A DNA stretch of 64,000 nucleotides from Natrinema salinisoli (GTDB taxonomy: Archaea; Halobacteriota; Halobacteria; Halobacteriales; Natrialbaceae): the NCBI RefSeq assembly GCF_020405205.1, contig NZ_CP084470.1:1-64000 (forward strand), read 5' to 3'. Below the pieces are notes generated by a model. The model ran no database searches, had not been told where the DNA came from, and saw only the letters and a list, made by a program, of their open reading frames with translations. Positions 7,912-16,759 of the stretch are shown in pieces. Each line of letters opens with the position of its first letter. The stretch's first letter is position 1. The position numbers were made by a program, and so were the translations under genes.

Positions 7912-9318
7912 ATGACCAGCAAACGTAGCGGACGGAAGAGGCGTAACTTTATCAAAGCTACCGGTGTCGGACTGCTTGGCGGCCTTGCAGGTTGTACGCG
8001 AGGCGGCGACGAGGCCAGCGATGGCAACGGAGACGGGGCCGATGACGTCGATCTCTCCGTGAGCGAATTCCAGGATGCTGACATCGATTGGCAGCAGTTC
8101 GAGGGTTCGACGATCAATATCGGTGCTGTCCAGCACCCGTGGGTCGATGCAATCAAGCCGGCTATTCCCGTATTCGAGGAACTAACCGGGATCTCTGTCC
8201 AGTGGAACGTCCTGCCCGAGCAGGAATTCCGAACCAAGCGCCTCACTGACGTCAGCACCGGTGCTGGCGAGTGGGACGTGTTCTTCCTCGATCAGGTCGT
8301 CAACCAGTTCCGCGAGGCCGGGTGGCTCCAGCCGCTCGATCCCTACTTCGACGACGACAGTATGTACGACGAGGAGTGGTACACGATGGACGACCTCTTC
8401 GAGGCCACGCGCTGGCAGGCACACGGCGGTGGCTACAGCGATACGTGGACCGGCATCCCGATCACTGTCGAGGTCCAGACGCAGTTCTATCGGACGGACC
8501 TCTACGAGGAATACGACCTGGAGGTCGCCGAAACACTCGAGGAGTTCGTCTCGAACGCACAGACCATCCAGGAGAACGAGTCCGACATGGTCGGAACTGC
8601 CGGTCGCGGTCAGAAAGGATACGGGATGAACATCTACATCCTCAACACCTTCATCCGCGAATACGGGTCCCAGCTGTGGGATGACTACCCTGACGACTCG
8701 GGGCTAGACTCGGAGGGTGCCATTTCGGCGGCCGAGTGGTATGTTAGTCTGCTTCAGGACTACGGTCCGGACGGAGCCTCCAGCCAGACGTGGTCGGACG
8801 TCCTCTCGACGATGCAGTCCGGAAGTGCCGGCCACATCGTCTCGGACGCAAACCTGTTCTGGCCGAGCTTGACCGATCCGGAGGCCTCGGATGCAGCCGA
8901 CAACATCGGGATCGCGAAAACGCCGGCACCGGCCGACGGCGAGTTCGCACCGAACGCATACTCCTGGCAGATCTCGACCTCGAAGAACGCCGATAACTCC
9001 GAGGCAGCGTTCCTGTTCATGCTGTGGGCGTCCTCGGAACCGACCAACACTTGGCTCCACCTGAACAGCAGTGCGGCGTTCTCGGTGCGTCAGTCCGTGT
9101 GGGAGAACGACGAGTTCCGTTCCCGTGTCGGCGACAACTTCGCACAGGTAACGCTGGAGTCGCTTCAGGCGGCCGCACCGGATCCGTTCGACGCCAAATA
9201 TCCCGAGTGGGGACAGACCTACTCCGAGGAACTTCAAACCGCCATCGCCGGTGATCAGAGTGCCGAAGAGGCGCTGACCAACGCCGCGACTGCAGCGGAA
9301 GACACTGCTGACGAGTAA
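7912..9318 (+). CDS. sugar ABC transporter substrate-binding lipoprotein
   Basis: This 468-aa extracellular solute-binding protein (family 1) captures a sugar outside the cell. The N terminus is a TAT lipoprotein signal: twin arginines at residues 10-11 in RKRRNFIK, a hydrophobic stretch, and the lipobox LAGC with Cys28. A Gly/Asp-rich linker follows, typical of haloarchaeal lipoproteins. The ATG at 7912 gives a compact signal peptide, so it was preferred over 7891. It leads an operon with two permeases and an ATPase. Confidence 0.9.
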   Translation: MTSKRSGRKRRNFIKATGVGLLGGLAGCTRGGDEASDGNGDGADDVDLSVSEFQDADIDWQQFEGSTINIGAVQHPWVDAIKPAIPVFEELTGISVQWNVLPEQEFRTKRLTDVSTGAGEWDVFFLDQVVNQFREAGWLQPLDPYFDDDSMYDEEWYTMDDLFEATRWQAHGGGYSDTWTGIPITVEVQTQFYRTDLYEEYDLEVAETLEEFVSNAQTIQENESDMVGTAGRGQKGYGMNIYILNTFIREYGSQLWDDYPDDSGLDSEGAISAAEWYVSLLQDYGPDGASSQTWSDVLSTMQSGSAGHIVSDANLFWPSLTDPEASDAADNIGIAKTPAPADGEFAPNAYSWQISTSKNADNSEAAFLFMLWASSEPTNTWLHLNSSAAFSVRQSVWENDEFRSRVGDNFAQVTLESLQAAAPDPFDAKYPEWGQTYSEELQTAIAGDQSAEEALTNAATAAEDTADE

Positions 9319-9339
9319 TATCCGGTTGAGAGTATCCAA

Positions 9340-10275
9340 ATGAGCACCCCAACTCAAACGACGAAGTCCGACCCGTCAGTACTGGTGAGGCTACGGGACC
9401 TGTGGAACGATTACCTGCCGTACTGGTTCATGGCGCCGATGGTGCTCGTGATGTTGCTGATCACGATCTTCCCGGGCGCGTATGACCTGTACCTGAGCCT
9501 CGTCGAGTACAAGCTCTCCGAGCCGGGGACGATGGGGCAGTTCAACGGGCTGGACAACTTCCGGACCGCGTTCACCAGTGGCGGCGCAGTCAACTCGTTC
9601 ACCCTGACAATCATCTTCGTCAGCGGTGCGTTGGCGCTCGAGACCGTCCTCGGGTTCCTGCTTGCAGCACTCGTGACCGGCGTCAAGTCCGAGCGGATGA
9701 AGACGTTCTATCGCGTCGCGTTCATCCTCCCGATGGCAGTCGCACCGGTCTCGCTTGCGACGATCACCAGGATCATGTTGAACTCCGAGATCGGTGTCAT
9801 TCCCTACATGATCACTCAGTATACGCCGTTCGCAGCGCCGAACTTCCTCAGCGACATCCCACTACTGACGGTGATGCTCGTGGATACGTGGAACTGGACG
9901 CCGTTCATGTTCATCATTTTCTACGCCGGCATGTCGTCAGTCCCCGAGACACTGCTCGAGGCCTCGAGGGTCGACGGCGCACCACTGTGGCGTCGCTACG
10001 TCCACGTCATCATTCCGTACATGAAGCCGGTGTTGTTCGTCGCCATTCTGATCCGGTTGATCGACCTGTTCCGAACGTTCGGATTGGTATTCAGCCTGAC
10101 GAGCGGTGGTCCCGGAACCCAGACGGAACTGGTGAGCATCAATATCTTCCAGACCGGATTCACGTTCGTCGACCTCGGCGCTGCGAGTGCCATCGCGATC
10201 GTCTATCTGGTCGGGATCATTGCCCTGTGTAACATCCTGATTATCAAGATCGGGTTCGAGGGGGTGTGGGAATAA
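9340..10275 (+). CDS. sugar ABC transporter permease (MalF/UgpA type)
   Basis: This 311-aa inner-membrane protein has about six hydrophobic segments, the first at residues 28-48. The cytoplasmic EAA loop ETLLEASRVDGAPLWRR contacts the ATPase. It belongs to the carbohydrate-uptake (CUT1) permeases. Its TAA overlaps the ATG of the second permease by one base, so the two are translationally coupled and should form a heterodimer. Confidence 0.92.
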   Translation: MSTPTQTTKSDPSVLVRLRDLWNDYLPYWFMAPMVLVMLLITIFPGAYDLYLSLVEYKLSEPGTMGQFNGLDNFRTAFTSGGAVNSFTLTIIFVSGALALETVLGFLLAALVTGVKSERMKTFYRVAFILPMAVAPVSLATITRIMLNSEIGVIPYMITQYTPFAAPNFLSDIPLLTVMLVDTWNWTPFMFIIFYAGMSSVPETLLEASRVDGAPLWRRYVHVIIPYMKPVLFVAILIRLIDLFRTFGLVFSLTSGGPGTQTELVSINIFQTGFTFVDLGAASAIAIVYLVGIIALCNILIIKIGFEGVWE

Positions 10276-11150
10276 TGGCAACCATCGATAGCCCGGAGAA
10301 ACCTGAACGGCTGCTCTCGAGGACCACGCGGGAGCGTCTCGTCGCCGCGGGTCGACACGCTGCGTTGCTCGTGTGGTCCTTCGTGGTCCTCTTCCCGCTG
10401 TACTGGATCGTCTCGATGTCCCTCAAGCCGCCGAGCGAGGCGATCTCGCTTCCGCCAGACTGGATCTTCCTACCGACGGTGTACAACTACGTCCAGTTGC
10501 TCCAGCAGTCGAGTTTCATCACCGCGTTCGGGAACAGCGTCTTCATGGTGAGCACGTCGGTTGTACTCGTCTTGCTGATCGGTGTGCCGGCCGCGTACGT
10601 CCTGTCGCGGTACGACGTCCCGAAACAGCGGGACGTGCTCGTCTGGATCCTCTCCTCACGGATGCTTCCGCCGGTCGCCGTCGTCATCCCCTTCTTCGTC
10701 ATCTTCCGGACGTTGAACCTTTACGACACGCGAATCGGGATGATATTCATGTACATTACGATCAATATCTCGGTCGTGATCTGGGTCATGAAGGCCTTCT
10801 TCGACGGTATCCCGGAAACGCTGGAAGAGGCAGCGCGCGTCGACGGTGCGACGCAGTTCCAGGCGTTCCGGAAGGTGATCCTACCGGCGGCCAAGCCCGG
10901 TATCTTCTCGGTCGCGATCATCAGCTTCATCTTCGCATGGATTGAGCTGCTGTTCTCGCTAGTGCTGACGAACAACAATGCCGTGACGGTGACGATGCAG
11001 GTCTACCAGTTCATCGGCGTGCGCCAGATCGAGTGGGGAATGCTCGCAGCAGCGACGACCGCGACGATCATTCCCATCGCGTTGTTCGTCATCGTAGTCA
11101 ACAAATACCTCGCTGCCGGACTCAGCTTCGGCGTGGTGGTCAAAGAATGA
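10275..11150 (+). CDS. sugar ABC transporter permease (MalG/UgpE type)
   Basis: This 291-aa protein has about six membrane segments. The EAA loop ETLEEAARVDGATQFQ near the middle is characteristic of the MalG side of CUT1 importers. The start MATIDSPEKPERLL at 10275 overlaps the previous stop by one base. It pairs with the upstream permease. Confidence 0.92.
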   Translation: MATIDSPEKPERLLSRTTRERLVAAGRHAALLVWSFVVLFPLYWIVSMSLKPPSEAISLPPDWIFLPTVYNYVQLLQQSSFITAFGNSVFMVSTSVVLVLLIGVPAAYVLSRYDVPKQRDVLVWILSSRMLPPVAVVIPFFVIFRTLNLYDTRIGMIFMYITINISVVIWVMKAFFDGIPETLEEAARVDGATQFQAFRKVILPAAKPGIFSVAIISFIFAWIELLFSLVLTNNNAVTVTMQVYQFIGVRQIEWGMLAAATTATIIPIALFVIVVNKYLAAGLSFGVVVKE

Positions 11151-11235
11151 GAACTCATCGCTTCCGATCGACAGTATCGATGCCGAACTACGCCCGCGCG
11201 GCGGGGCTAATCAGCTGCACTCTCGAGACAGAATA

Positions 11236-12408
11236 ATGGCACGAATTGACATCGACGACGTGACGAAACAGTACGGAGCCGGCGGGAACGAGATCGTTGC
11301 CGTCGACGACGTTTCCCTGCAGATCCAGGACGGCGAATTCGTGGTTTTCGTCGGTCCGTCCGGGAGCGGAAAGTCGACGCTCCTCCGGATCGTCGCCGGC
11401 CTCGAAGAACAGACGGAGGGCGACGTTGTCATCGGCGACACGATCGTCAACGAACTCGAGCCCCGGGCGCGGAACATCGCGATGGTGTTCCAGAACTACG
11501 CGCTGTACCCGAACATGACGGTCGAAGAGAACATGTCGTTCGGGCTCAAGATGTCGACGGATCTCTCCGCCGACGAGATCGAGAGCCGCGTCCGCGAGAC
11601 GGCCGATACGATGGGGATCGAACAGTTGCTGGATAACACGCCCGGGGAGATGTCGGGCGGCCAGCAACAGCGAGTGGCGCTGGGACGGGCCATCGTCCGC
11701 GATCCGGACATCTTCCTGATGGACGAGCCACTCAGTAACCTCGACGCGAAGCTCCGAACGGAGATGCGAACCGAAATCAACCGCCTCCAGAACGATCTCG
11801 ACGTGACGACGCTGTACGTGACACACGATCAGACGGAGGCGATGACGATGGGCGATCGGCTCGTCGTTCTCAACCACGGAGAGATTCAGCAGGTCGGCAC
11901 GCCACTGGAGTGTTTCTACCGACCAGCAAACCAGTTCGTCGCCGGTTTCCTCGGCTCACCCTCGATGAACTTCTTCAGCGGCACCGTCGAGGACGGAACG
12001 TTTGGGGCCGACGGCTTCGACTACGACCTGACAGAAGGGATGCAGATGGCGGTCGCCGATCGCGACGAGCTCGTACTCGGCATCAGACCCGAGGATTTGT
12101 CGCTCCACGAGACGGACAGCTCACCGCACGAGTTCGAGGCCGTCGTCGACGTCGTCGAACCGATGGGAAGCATCTCGTACGTCTACCTGCAAGCCCAGGA
12201 CCAGTCCGGCGATCGAACGTTCATCGTCGAAACGGACGATCAGTATCCGATCACCGAGGGACAACACGTCTACGTCGAGATTCCGGATCAGAGTATTCAT
12301 CTGTTCGACGCAGCTGGTGGTGAGACGATCCATCAACGCCAACTGGATGAGGGAGCCGAAGTCGCACTTCAGGAGCGAAAGCAGACCGTTACCAATCCAG
12401 CAGAGTGA
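11236..12408 (+). CDS. sugar ABC transporter ATPase (MalK/UgpC type)
   Basis: This 390-aa ATPase powers the importer. Walker A is GPSGSGKST (residues 40-48), the signature is MSGGQQQR (from 139), Walker B is IFLMDEP (159-165), and the switch histidine is in YVTHDQTEA. A C-terminal TOBE-type regulatory domain follows from about residue 240. The length is typical for MalK-like proteins. The 85-nt gap from the second permease fits a single operon. Confidence 0.93.
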   Translation: MARIDIDDVTKQYGAGGNEIVAVDDVSLQIQDGEFVVFVGPSGSGKSTLLRIVAGLEEQTEGDVVIGDTIVNELEPRARNIAMVFQNYALYPNMTVEENMSFGLKMSTDLSADEIESRVRETADTMGIEQLLDNTPGEMSGGQQQRVALGRAIVRDPDIFLMDEPLSNLDAKLRTEMRTEINRLQNDLDVTTLYVTHDQTEAMTMGDRLVVLNHGEIQQVGTPLECFYRPANQFVAGFLGSPSMNFFSGTVEDGTFGADGFDYDLTEGMQMAVADRDELVLGIRPEDLSLHETDSSPHEFEAVVDVVEPMGSISYVYLQAQDQSGDRTFIVETDDQYPITEGQHVYVEIPDQSIHLFDAAGGETIHQRQLDEGAEVALQERKQTVTNPAE

Positions 12409-12485
12409 CGCCGAGCCACTAGCTGGCGCTGTTTCGGCCTCTTCGACCAACCGATTCACAACCGACGATTCACTTCACACGACAC

Positions 12486-13139
12486 ATGACAGACACACCC
12501 ATTCAACATCACGAAACACGTAGCGACATTTGCGAGTACGGCCGCGGACTACTCGAGGACGACCTGACGACCGGTACCGGCGGGAACCTCAGCGCCAGAC
12601 TCGATGAGAACCATATCGCAATCAGCCCGTCGGGGATCCCCTACGAGGAGATCGAACCAGAAGACGTGCCAGTCGTCGACATGGATGGCACGGTCGTCTC
12701 CGGCGACATCGATCCCTCGACCGAGCTCCCGATGCACTTGGCCGTCTACCGCGAACGGCCCGAAGTCGGCGGCGTCGTCCACACTCACTCGCCGTATGCG
12801 ACGACGTTCGCTTCGCTCGGCGAGCCGATACCGGCCTCCCACTACCTCCTCTCCTTTACCGGGTCCGAGGTACCGGTAACGGAGTACCGCACTCACGCCA
12901 CCGCGGAACTCGGCGAGGCTGCGGTCGACGCGCTCGGGGAGTCGTACAATGCGACACTGCTACGCAATCACGGCGTGTTGACTGCCGATGACACGCTGGA
13001 CGACGCCTACACCGTTGCACAGATGGTGGAGTACTGCGCTCGCATCCACTATCAGGCCCGCGCCATCGGCGAGCCCGAGATCCTTCCGGACGACGAGATC
13101 GACCGACTGAGCGACAAACTCGACAGCTATGGCCAGTAA
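12486..13139 (+). CDS. class II aldolase (rhamnulose/fuculose-1-phosphate type)
   Basis: This 217-aa zinc aldolase of the FucA/RhaD/AraD fold would cleave a ketose 1-phosphate to DHAP and an aldehyde such as lactaldehyde. It shows the phosphate-binding TGGN and SPSG segments (residues 31-50). The catalytic Glu80 is in STELPMH. Zinc ligands are His99 and His101 in HTHSPY and His162 in RNHG. It sits 18 bp before a rhamnulokinase-family gene, which supports a kinase-then-aldolase branch. A 4-epimerase role is also possible for the family. Confidence 0.85.
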   Translation: MTDTPIQHHETRSDICEYGRGLLEDDLTTGTGGNLSARLDENHIAISPSGIPYEEIEPEDVPVVDMDGTVVSGDIDPSTELPMHLAVYRERPEVGGVVHTHSPYATTFASLGEPIPASHYLLSFTGSEVPVTEYRTHATAELGEAAVDALGESYNATLLRNHGVLTADDTLDDAYTVAQMVEYCARIHYQARAIGEPEILPDDEIDRLSDKLDSYGQ

Positions 13140-13157
13140 ACGGCCGCACCTGATCCC

Positions 13158-14618
13158 ATGAACCACGTGGCAATCGATCTCGGTGCCAGCGGCGGGACGG
13201 TGTTCCTCGGGAACGTCACCGCGTCGTCGTTCACCGTCGAAGAAGTCACCCGGTTCGACAACCGCCCCACCGAGAGCGACGGCCGATACGTCTGGGACCT
13301 CGAGTCGCTCGCCGATCACATCGTGGCCGGACTCGACGCCGCTGCCGATCAGGCCGACGGTCTCGACACGGTTGGAATAGATACCTGGGGGCTGGACTTC
13401 GGACTACTGGCGGACGGCGAGCTCCTGCGAGCCCCGACCTCGTATCGCGATCCCGAGGCGACGGCGACTCGCGAGGACCTGTTCGAAACCGTCGGGAAGC
13501 GACGGCTGTTCGAGGCTACTGGCATCGCGAACTGGAACACGCCGAACACGTTGTGGCAACTTCACACGATCGCCGAACGCGACCCCGAACTCCTCGAGCG
13601 GGCCGACGAGCTGCTCATGATACCGCAGCTGCTCTCGCACCTGTTGGGCGGCCGGCCGATCGGCGAGACGACGATCGCCTCGACCACGCAGATGGTCGAT
13701 CCGGAGGGCCGTACCTGGGCGGGTGACCTCCTCGAGGAACTGGGACTGCCGACAGAGATACTCCCTTCGCTCACCGAACCCGGCGAACGGCTGGGGGCCG
13801 TCGACGAGCGATTCGCGCCGGACCCCGAGGTACCGCCCGAGCTCGTCACGCCCGCGAGCCACGACACCGCGGCGGCCGTCGCCGGGCTTCCGTTGACCGG
13901 CGATGCCGCGTTTCTCAACACCGGCTCGTGGTTCATTCTCGGCGTCGAGCGCGACGACCCGGTCCGCACGGATACGGCCTTCGAGTACTCGCTGTCGAAC
14001 GAGCTGGGCGCGAACGGGACCGTCCGGCTGCTGAAAAACGTCAACGGGTTCTTCCTGCTGGAGGAATGCCGATCGGCGTGGCGCGAGGCCGGTGAGCCGA
14101 CCGACTACGATCACCTCTTGTCGGCCGCCCGGCAGGCACCGCCGCGGGAGTCACTCGTCGATCCGGACGCCGACGCCTTCTCGATCGAGGGATCGATGCC
14201 CAAGCAGGTGCGATCGTACTGTCGGCAAACGGGACAGCCGGTCCCGTCCGGACAGGGCGGTATCGTCCGCTGCCTGCTAGATAGTCTCGTGACGAAAACG
14301 GCGCTCGTCTTCGACCAGTTGGCGACGGCCGTCGACGAGACGCCGGCCCGGATCACCCTCGGAGGCGGCGGGGTCCGCAACGAGTTGTTCTGCCAGCTCC
14401 TGGCCGACGCCACCGATCGGCCGGTGACGGCTGGCCCGGTAGAGGCGACTGCCGTCGGGAACCTCCTCACGCAAGCGGTTGCAGTCGGTCCGATCCCGAA
14501 TCTCGAGACCGGGCGCAGATTGATCCGGACCTCGTTCGAACCGACGACCTACGACCCCGCGGGCGGACGTGATTGGGACGGCGCAAAAGAACGGCTTCGG
14601 GCGCTTCCGACGAACTGA
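13158..14618 (+). CDS. rhaB: rhamnulokinase-family FGGY carbohydrate kinase
   Basis: This 486-aa kinase phosphorylates a ketose (L-rhamnulose in characterised relatives). The N-terminal AIDLGASGG is the ATP-binding loop. VGIDTWGLDFGLL and the later IASTTQMVD, VTPASHDTAAAV and GTVRLLKNVNGFFLLEECR segments track E. coli RhaB closely. The C-terminal GGGGVRNELFCQLLAD is the adenosine motif. Together with the aldolase it would make DHAP and lactaldehyde. The matching L-rhamnose isomerase (RhaA) was not seen in the window, so the symbol denotes family, not proven substrate. Confidence 0.82.
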   Translation: MNHVAIDLGASGGTVFLGNVTASSFTVEEVTRFDNRPTESDGRYVWDLESLADHIVAGLDAAADQADGLDTVGIDTWGLDFGLLADGELLRAPTSYRDPEATATREDLFETVGKRRLFEATGIANWNTPNTLWQLHTIAERDPELLERADELLMIPQLLSHLLGGRPIGETTIASTTQMVDPEGRTWAGDLLEELGLPTEILPSLTEPGERLGAVDERFAPDPEVPPELVTPASHDTAAAVAGLPLTGDAAFLNTGSWFILGVERDDPVRTDTAFEYSLSNELGANGTVRLLKNVNGFFLLEECRSAWREAGEPTDYDHLLSAARQAPPRESLVDPDADAFSIEGSMPKQVRSYCRQTGQPVPSGQGGIVRCLLDSLVTKTALVFDQLATAVDETPARITLGGGGVRNELFCQLLADATDRPVTAGPVEATAVGNLLTQAVAVGPIPNLETGRRLIRTSFEPTTYDPAGGRDWDGAKERLRALPTN

Positions 14619-14647
14619 GTTCCCAGTCGGATCGGTTCGTTCGGCGA

Positions 14648-15421
14648 TTACCTCGACGTGTACCCGCCGTCCATCACGACCGTCTCGCCGGTCATGTACG
14701 ACGACGCGTCCGAGGCGAGATAGACGACCAGTTCTCGCAGTTCCTCCGGTCGACCGAGCCGACCGATCGGCGTGTTCTCCAGCCATGTCTCTTCCATTTC
14801 CGGATTCTCCTCGAGTACCTCGTCTACGAGCTCCGTCCGCATGTACCCGGGTGCGATGGCGTTGACCCGGACGCCGCGGTCGCCCCACTCGACGGCCAGA
14901 GATTTCGTGAGCATCGAAACGCCGGCCTTCGTCGTGTTGTAGCTGGCCTGTTTCTGCGGAACGTTGACGTCGAAGCCGGACATCGAGGAGATATTGATGA
15001 TACGGCCCTCCCCTCGATCTAACATCTGCTGGCCGACGTGTTTCGCACAGAGGAAGACGCCGTCGAGGTTGACCGCGAGGACTTGCCGCCAGGAGTCGAT
15101 CGGCGTCTCTTCGGCCGGCGAATTTTCGACGATACCTGCGTTGTTAACGAGGATATCGATCGGCCCCAGTCGATCCGTCACTGTTTCGACCATCGACTCG
15201 ACCGAGGCTTCGTCGGTCACGTCGACGTCGACGCTAATCACGTCCGTTTCACCGTCGAGTTCCGCCGCAGTCGTCGCCGCTTTCGCGGAATTCACGTCCG
15301 CGATGGCCACGTCGGCCCCCATTTCCGCGAGGCCAGTTGCCATCTGCTTGCCGAGTCCCTGTGCTGCACCGGTGACGATAGCCGTCTCTCCCTCGAGGGA
15401 GAAACTCTCCAGTACGCTCAT
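14648..15421 (-). CDS. SDR-family NAD(P)-dependent oxidoreductase
   Basis: This 257-aa short-chain dehydrogenase has the cofactor motif TGAAQGLG (residues 18-25), NNAG (93-96), and catalytic Tyr161 and Lys165 in SYNTTKAG. Its likely job is oxidation of a sugar or deoxyketo acid in this cluster, such as an aldose 1-dehydrogenase. Specificity is inference. The ATG at 15421 follows a TTTAAAT element at about 15450-15456, so a leaderless start is chosen and the longer upstream frame rejected. It converges with the kinase gene and diverges from the dehydratase gene. Confidence 0.87.
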   Translation of the reverse strand: MSVLESFSLEGETAIVTGAAQGLGKQMATGLAEMGADVAIADVNSAKAATTAAELDGETDVISVDVDVTDEASVESMVETVTDRLGPIDILVNNAGIVENSPAEETPIDSWRQVLAVNLDGVFLCAKHVGQQMLDRGEGRIINISSMSGFDVNVPQKQASYNTTKAGVSMLTKSLAVEWGDRGVRVNAIAPGYMRTELVDEVLEENPEMEETWLENTPIGRLGRPEELRELVVYLASDASSYMTGETVVMDGGYTSR

Positions 15422-15524
15422 GGTACACAGGTAGTGTGGTCTCACTGAATTTAAATGTGTGTGACATCCGCCCACGACCGTGTGATCCCGGCCATTCAAG
15501 TATACGGTCTCAGTTAACACGGCT
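15422..15524. promoter_or_regulatory. divergent promoter, SDR and sugar-acid dehydratase
   Basis: TTTAAAT (about 15450-15456) serves the minus-strand SDR. AGTATACGG (about 15498-15506) is centred about 25 nt before the dehydratase ATG. GTGTGACAT lies between them and is shared with the importer promoter region. The 103-bp layout implies joint control. Confidence 0.55.
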
Positions 15525-16676
15525 ATGCAAATCACGGACTACGAACTGTTCGCCGTCCCCCCGCGGTGGTTACTGCTCAAGTTAAAGACCGACGAGGGGA
15601 TCGTCGGATGGGGGGAGCCGATCGTTCAGGGACGGCTCGAGACAGTCCGAACGGCAGTCGCTGAACTGATAGAGCGGTATCTCCTCGGGGAGGATCCGCT
15701 CCGGACGGAATATCACTGGCGAAAGCTCTATCAAGGCGGGTACTTCCGTGGCGGGCCGATTCTGATGAGCGCGCTGGCGGGGATCGATCACGCGCTGTGG
15801 GATATCAAGGGTCGACACTACGACGCGCCGGTCCACGAACTGCTCGGCGGTCACGTCCGCGACCGGATGCTCGTCTATCAATGGCTCGGTGGCGAGAATC
15901 CGGAAGGCATCGCGGCGTCCGCCCACGACGACTACCAGCGAGGGTATCGTGCGTTCAAGCTCAACTTCGTGCAGGACTTTCGACCGCTGGAGACGACCGC
16001 TGCCGTCGATCGCGCTCTCGAACGGGTGGCGGCGGTTCGGGATGCCATCGGTGACGAGGCCTTCCTCGGCGTCGACTTCCACGGTCGCGTTTCGAAGCCG
16101 ATGGCCGTCGACCTCGTCCAGCGGCTCGAACAGTACGATCTGATGTTCATCGACCAACCGCTCCTGCCGGAACACACCGATGCATTCGCCGCGATAAGCG
16201 ACCGAACGACGATTCCCATCGCTACGGGCGAGCGATTTTACTCCCGATACGAGTTCAAGCAACTGTTCGTCGATAACGCCGTCTCCGTAATCCAGCCGGA
16301 CGTCACTCACGTCGGTGGCATCAGCGAACTGCGGAAAATCGCCTCGCTGGCCGAGTCGTTCGACGTGGCCGTCATCCCGCACTGTCCGCTTGGCCCGATC
16401 GCCTTCGCCGCCAGCCTCCAGGTCGGATTCTGCTCGCAGAACGTCGTCATGCAGGAGCAAGACCTCGGTATGCACGATCCGGATTCGAGTCAGCGTCTGG
16501 CACTGCTCGAGGATCCGGAGACGTTCACGTTCCGGGACGGCTACGTCGAGCGGCCGACGGGTCCCGGTCTCGGCATCGAAATCGACGAAGAGTACGTCCG
16601 CGAGCAGGCTCAGACCCAGGTTAACTGGTATAATCCGGTCTGGCACCACGAGGATGGCAGCCTCGCCGAGTGGTGA
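15525..16676 (+). CDS. dgoD: galactonate-dehydratase-like enolase superfamily enzyme
   Basis: This 383-aa mandelate-racemase/enolase-fold enzyme dehydrates a sugar acid to a 2-keto-3-deoxy acid. It follows E. coli DgoD over its whole length, including GGPILMSALAGIDHALWDIKG, PHCPLGPIAFAA and the C-terminal HEDGSLAEW. Visible active-site positions are Asp184 and His186 (GVDFHGR), Glu236 (TGERF), His286 and Glu311 (QEQDLG). The middle metal ligand, Glu in FIEEP, is Asp210 here (FIDQP). Rhamnonate, gluconate or xylonate dehydratase activity is possible instead of galactonate. Confidence 0.85.
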   Translation: MQITDYELFAVPPRWLLLKLKTDEGIVGWGEPIVQGRLETVRTAVAELIERYLLGEDPLRTEYHWRKLYQGGYFRGGPILMSALAGIDHALWDIKGRHYDAPVHELLGGHVRDRMLVYQWLGGENPEGIAASAHDDYQRGYRAFKLNFVQDFRPLETTAAVDRALERVAAVRDAIGDEAFLGVDFHGRVSKPMAVDLVQRLEQYDLMFIDQPLLPEHTDAFAAISDRTTIPIATGERFYSRYEFKQLFVDNAVSVIQPDVTHVGGISELRKIASLAESFDVAVIPHCPLGPIAFAASLQVGFCSQNVVMQEQDLGMHDPDSSQRLALLEDPETFTFRDGYVERPTGPGLGIEIDEEYVREQAQTQVNWYNPVWHHEDGSLAEW

Positions 16677-16728
16677 CTGACCCACGGCCACCGCTACCGT
16701 GCTGTCCCGCGTAGTCCGTTACCCATAC

Positions 16729-16736
16729 ATTTTAGT
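16729..16736 (+). promoter_or_regulatory. TATA box of polyol dehydrogenase gene
   Basis: ATTTTAGT is centred about 27 nt before the ATG at 16760. It supports that start over an in-frame start at 16736, which overlaps the element. Confidence 0.5.
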
Positions 16737-16759
16737 TGTCAATACTCGACGTTTCCCGT

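Noticed and set aside
9411-9686. Antisense open frames across the ABC permease and other genes
   Set aside because: Long antisense and shifted frames are normal in high-GC haloarchaeal genes. None shows family motifs.
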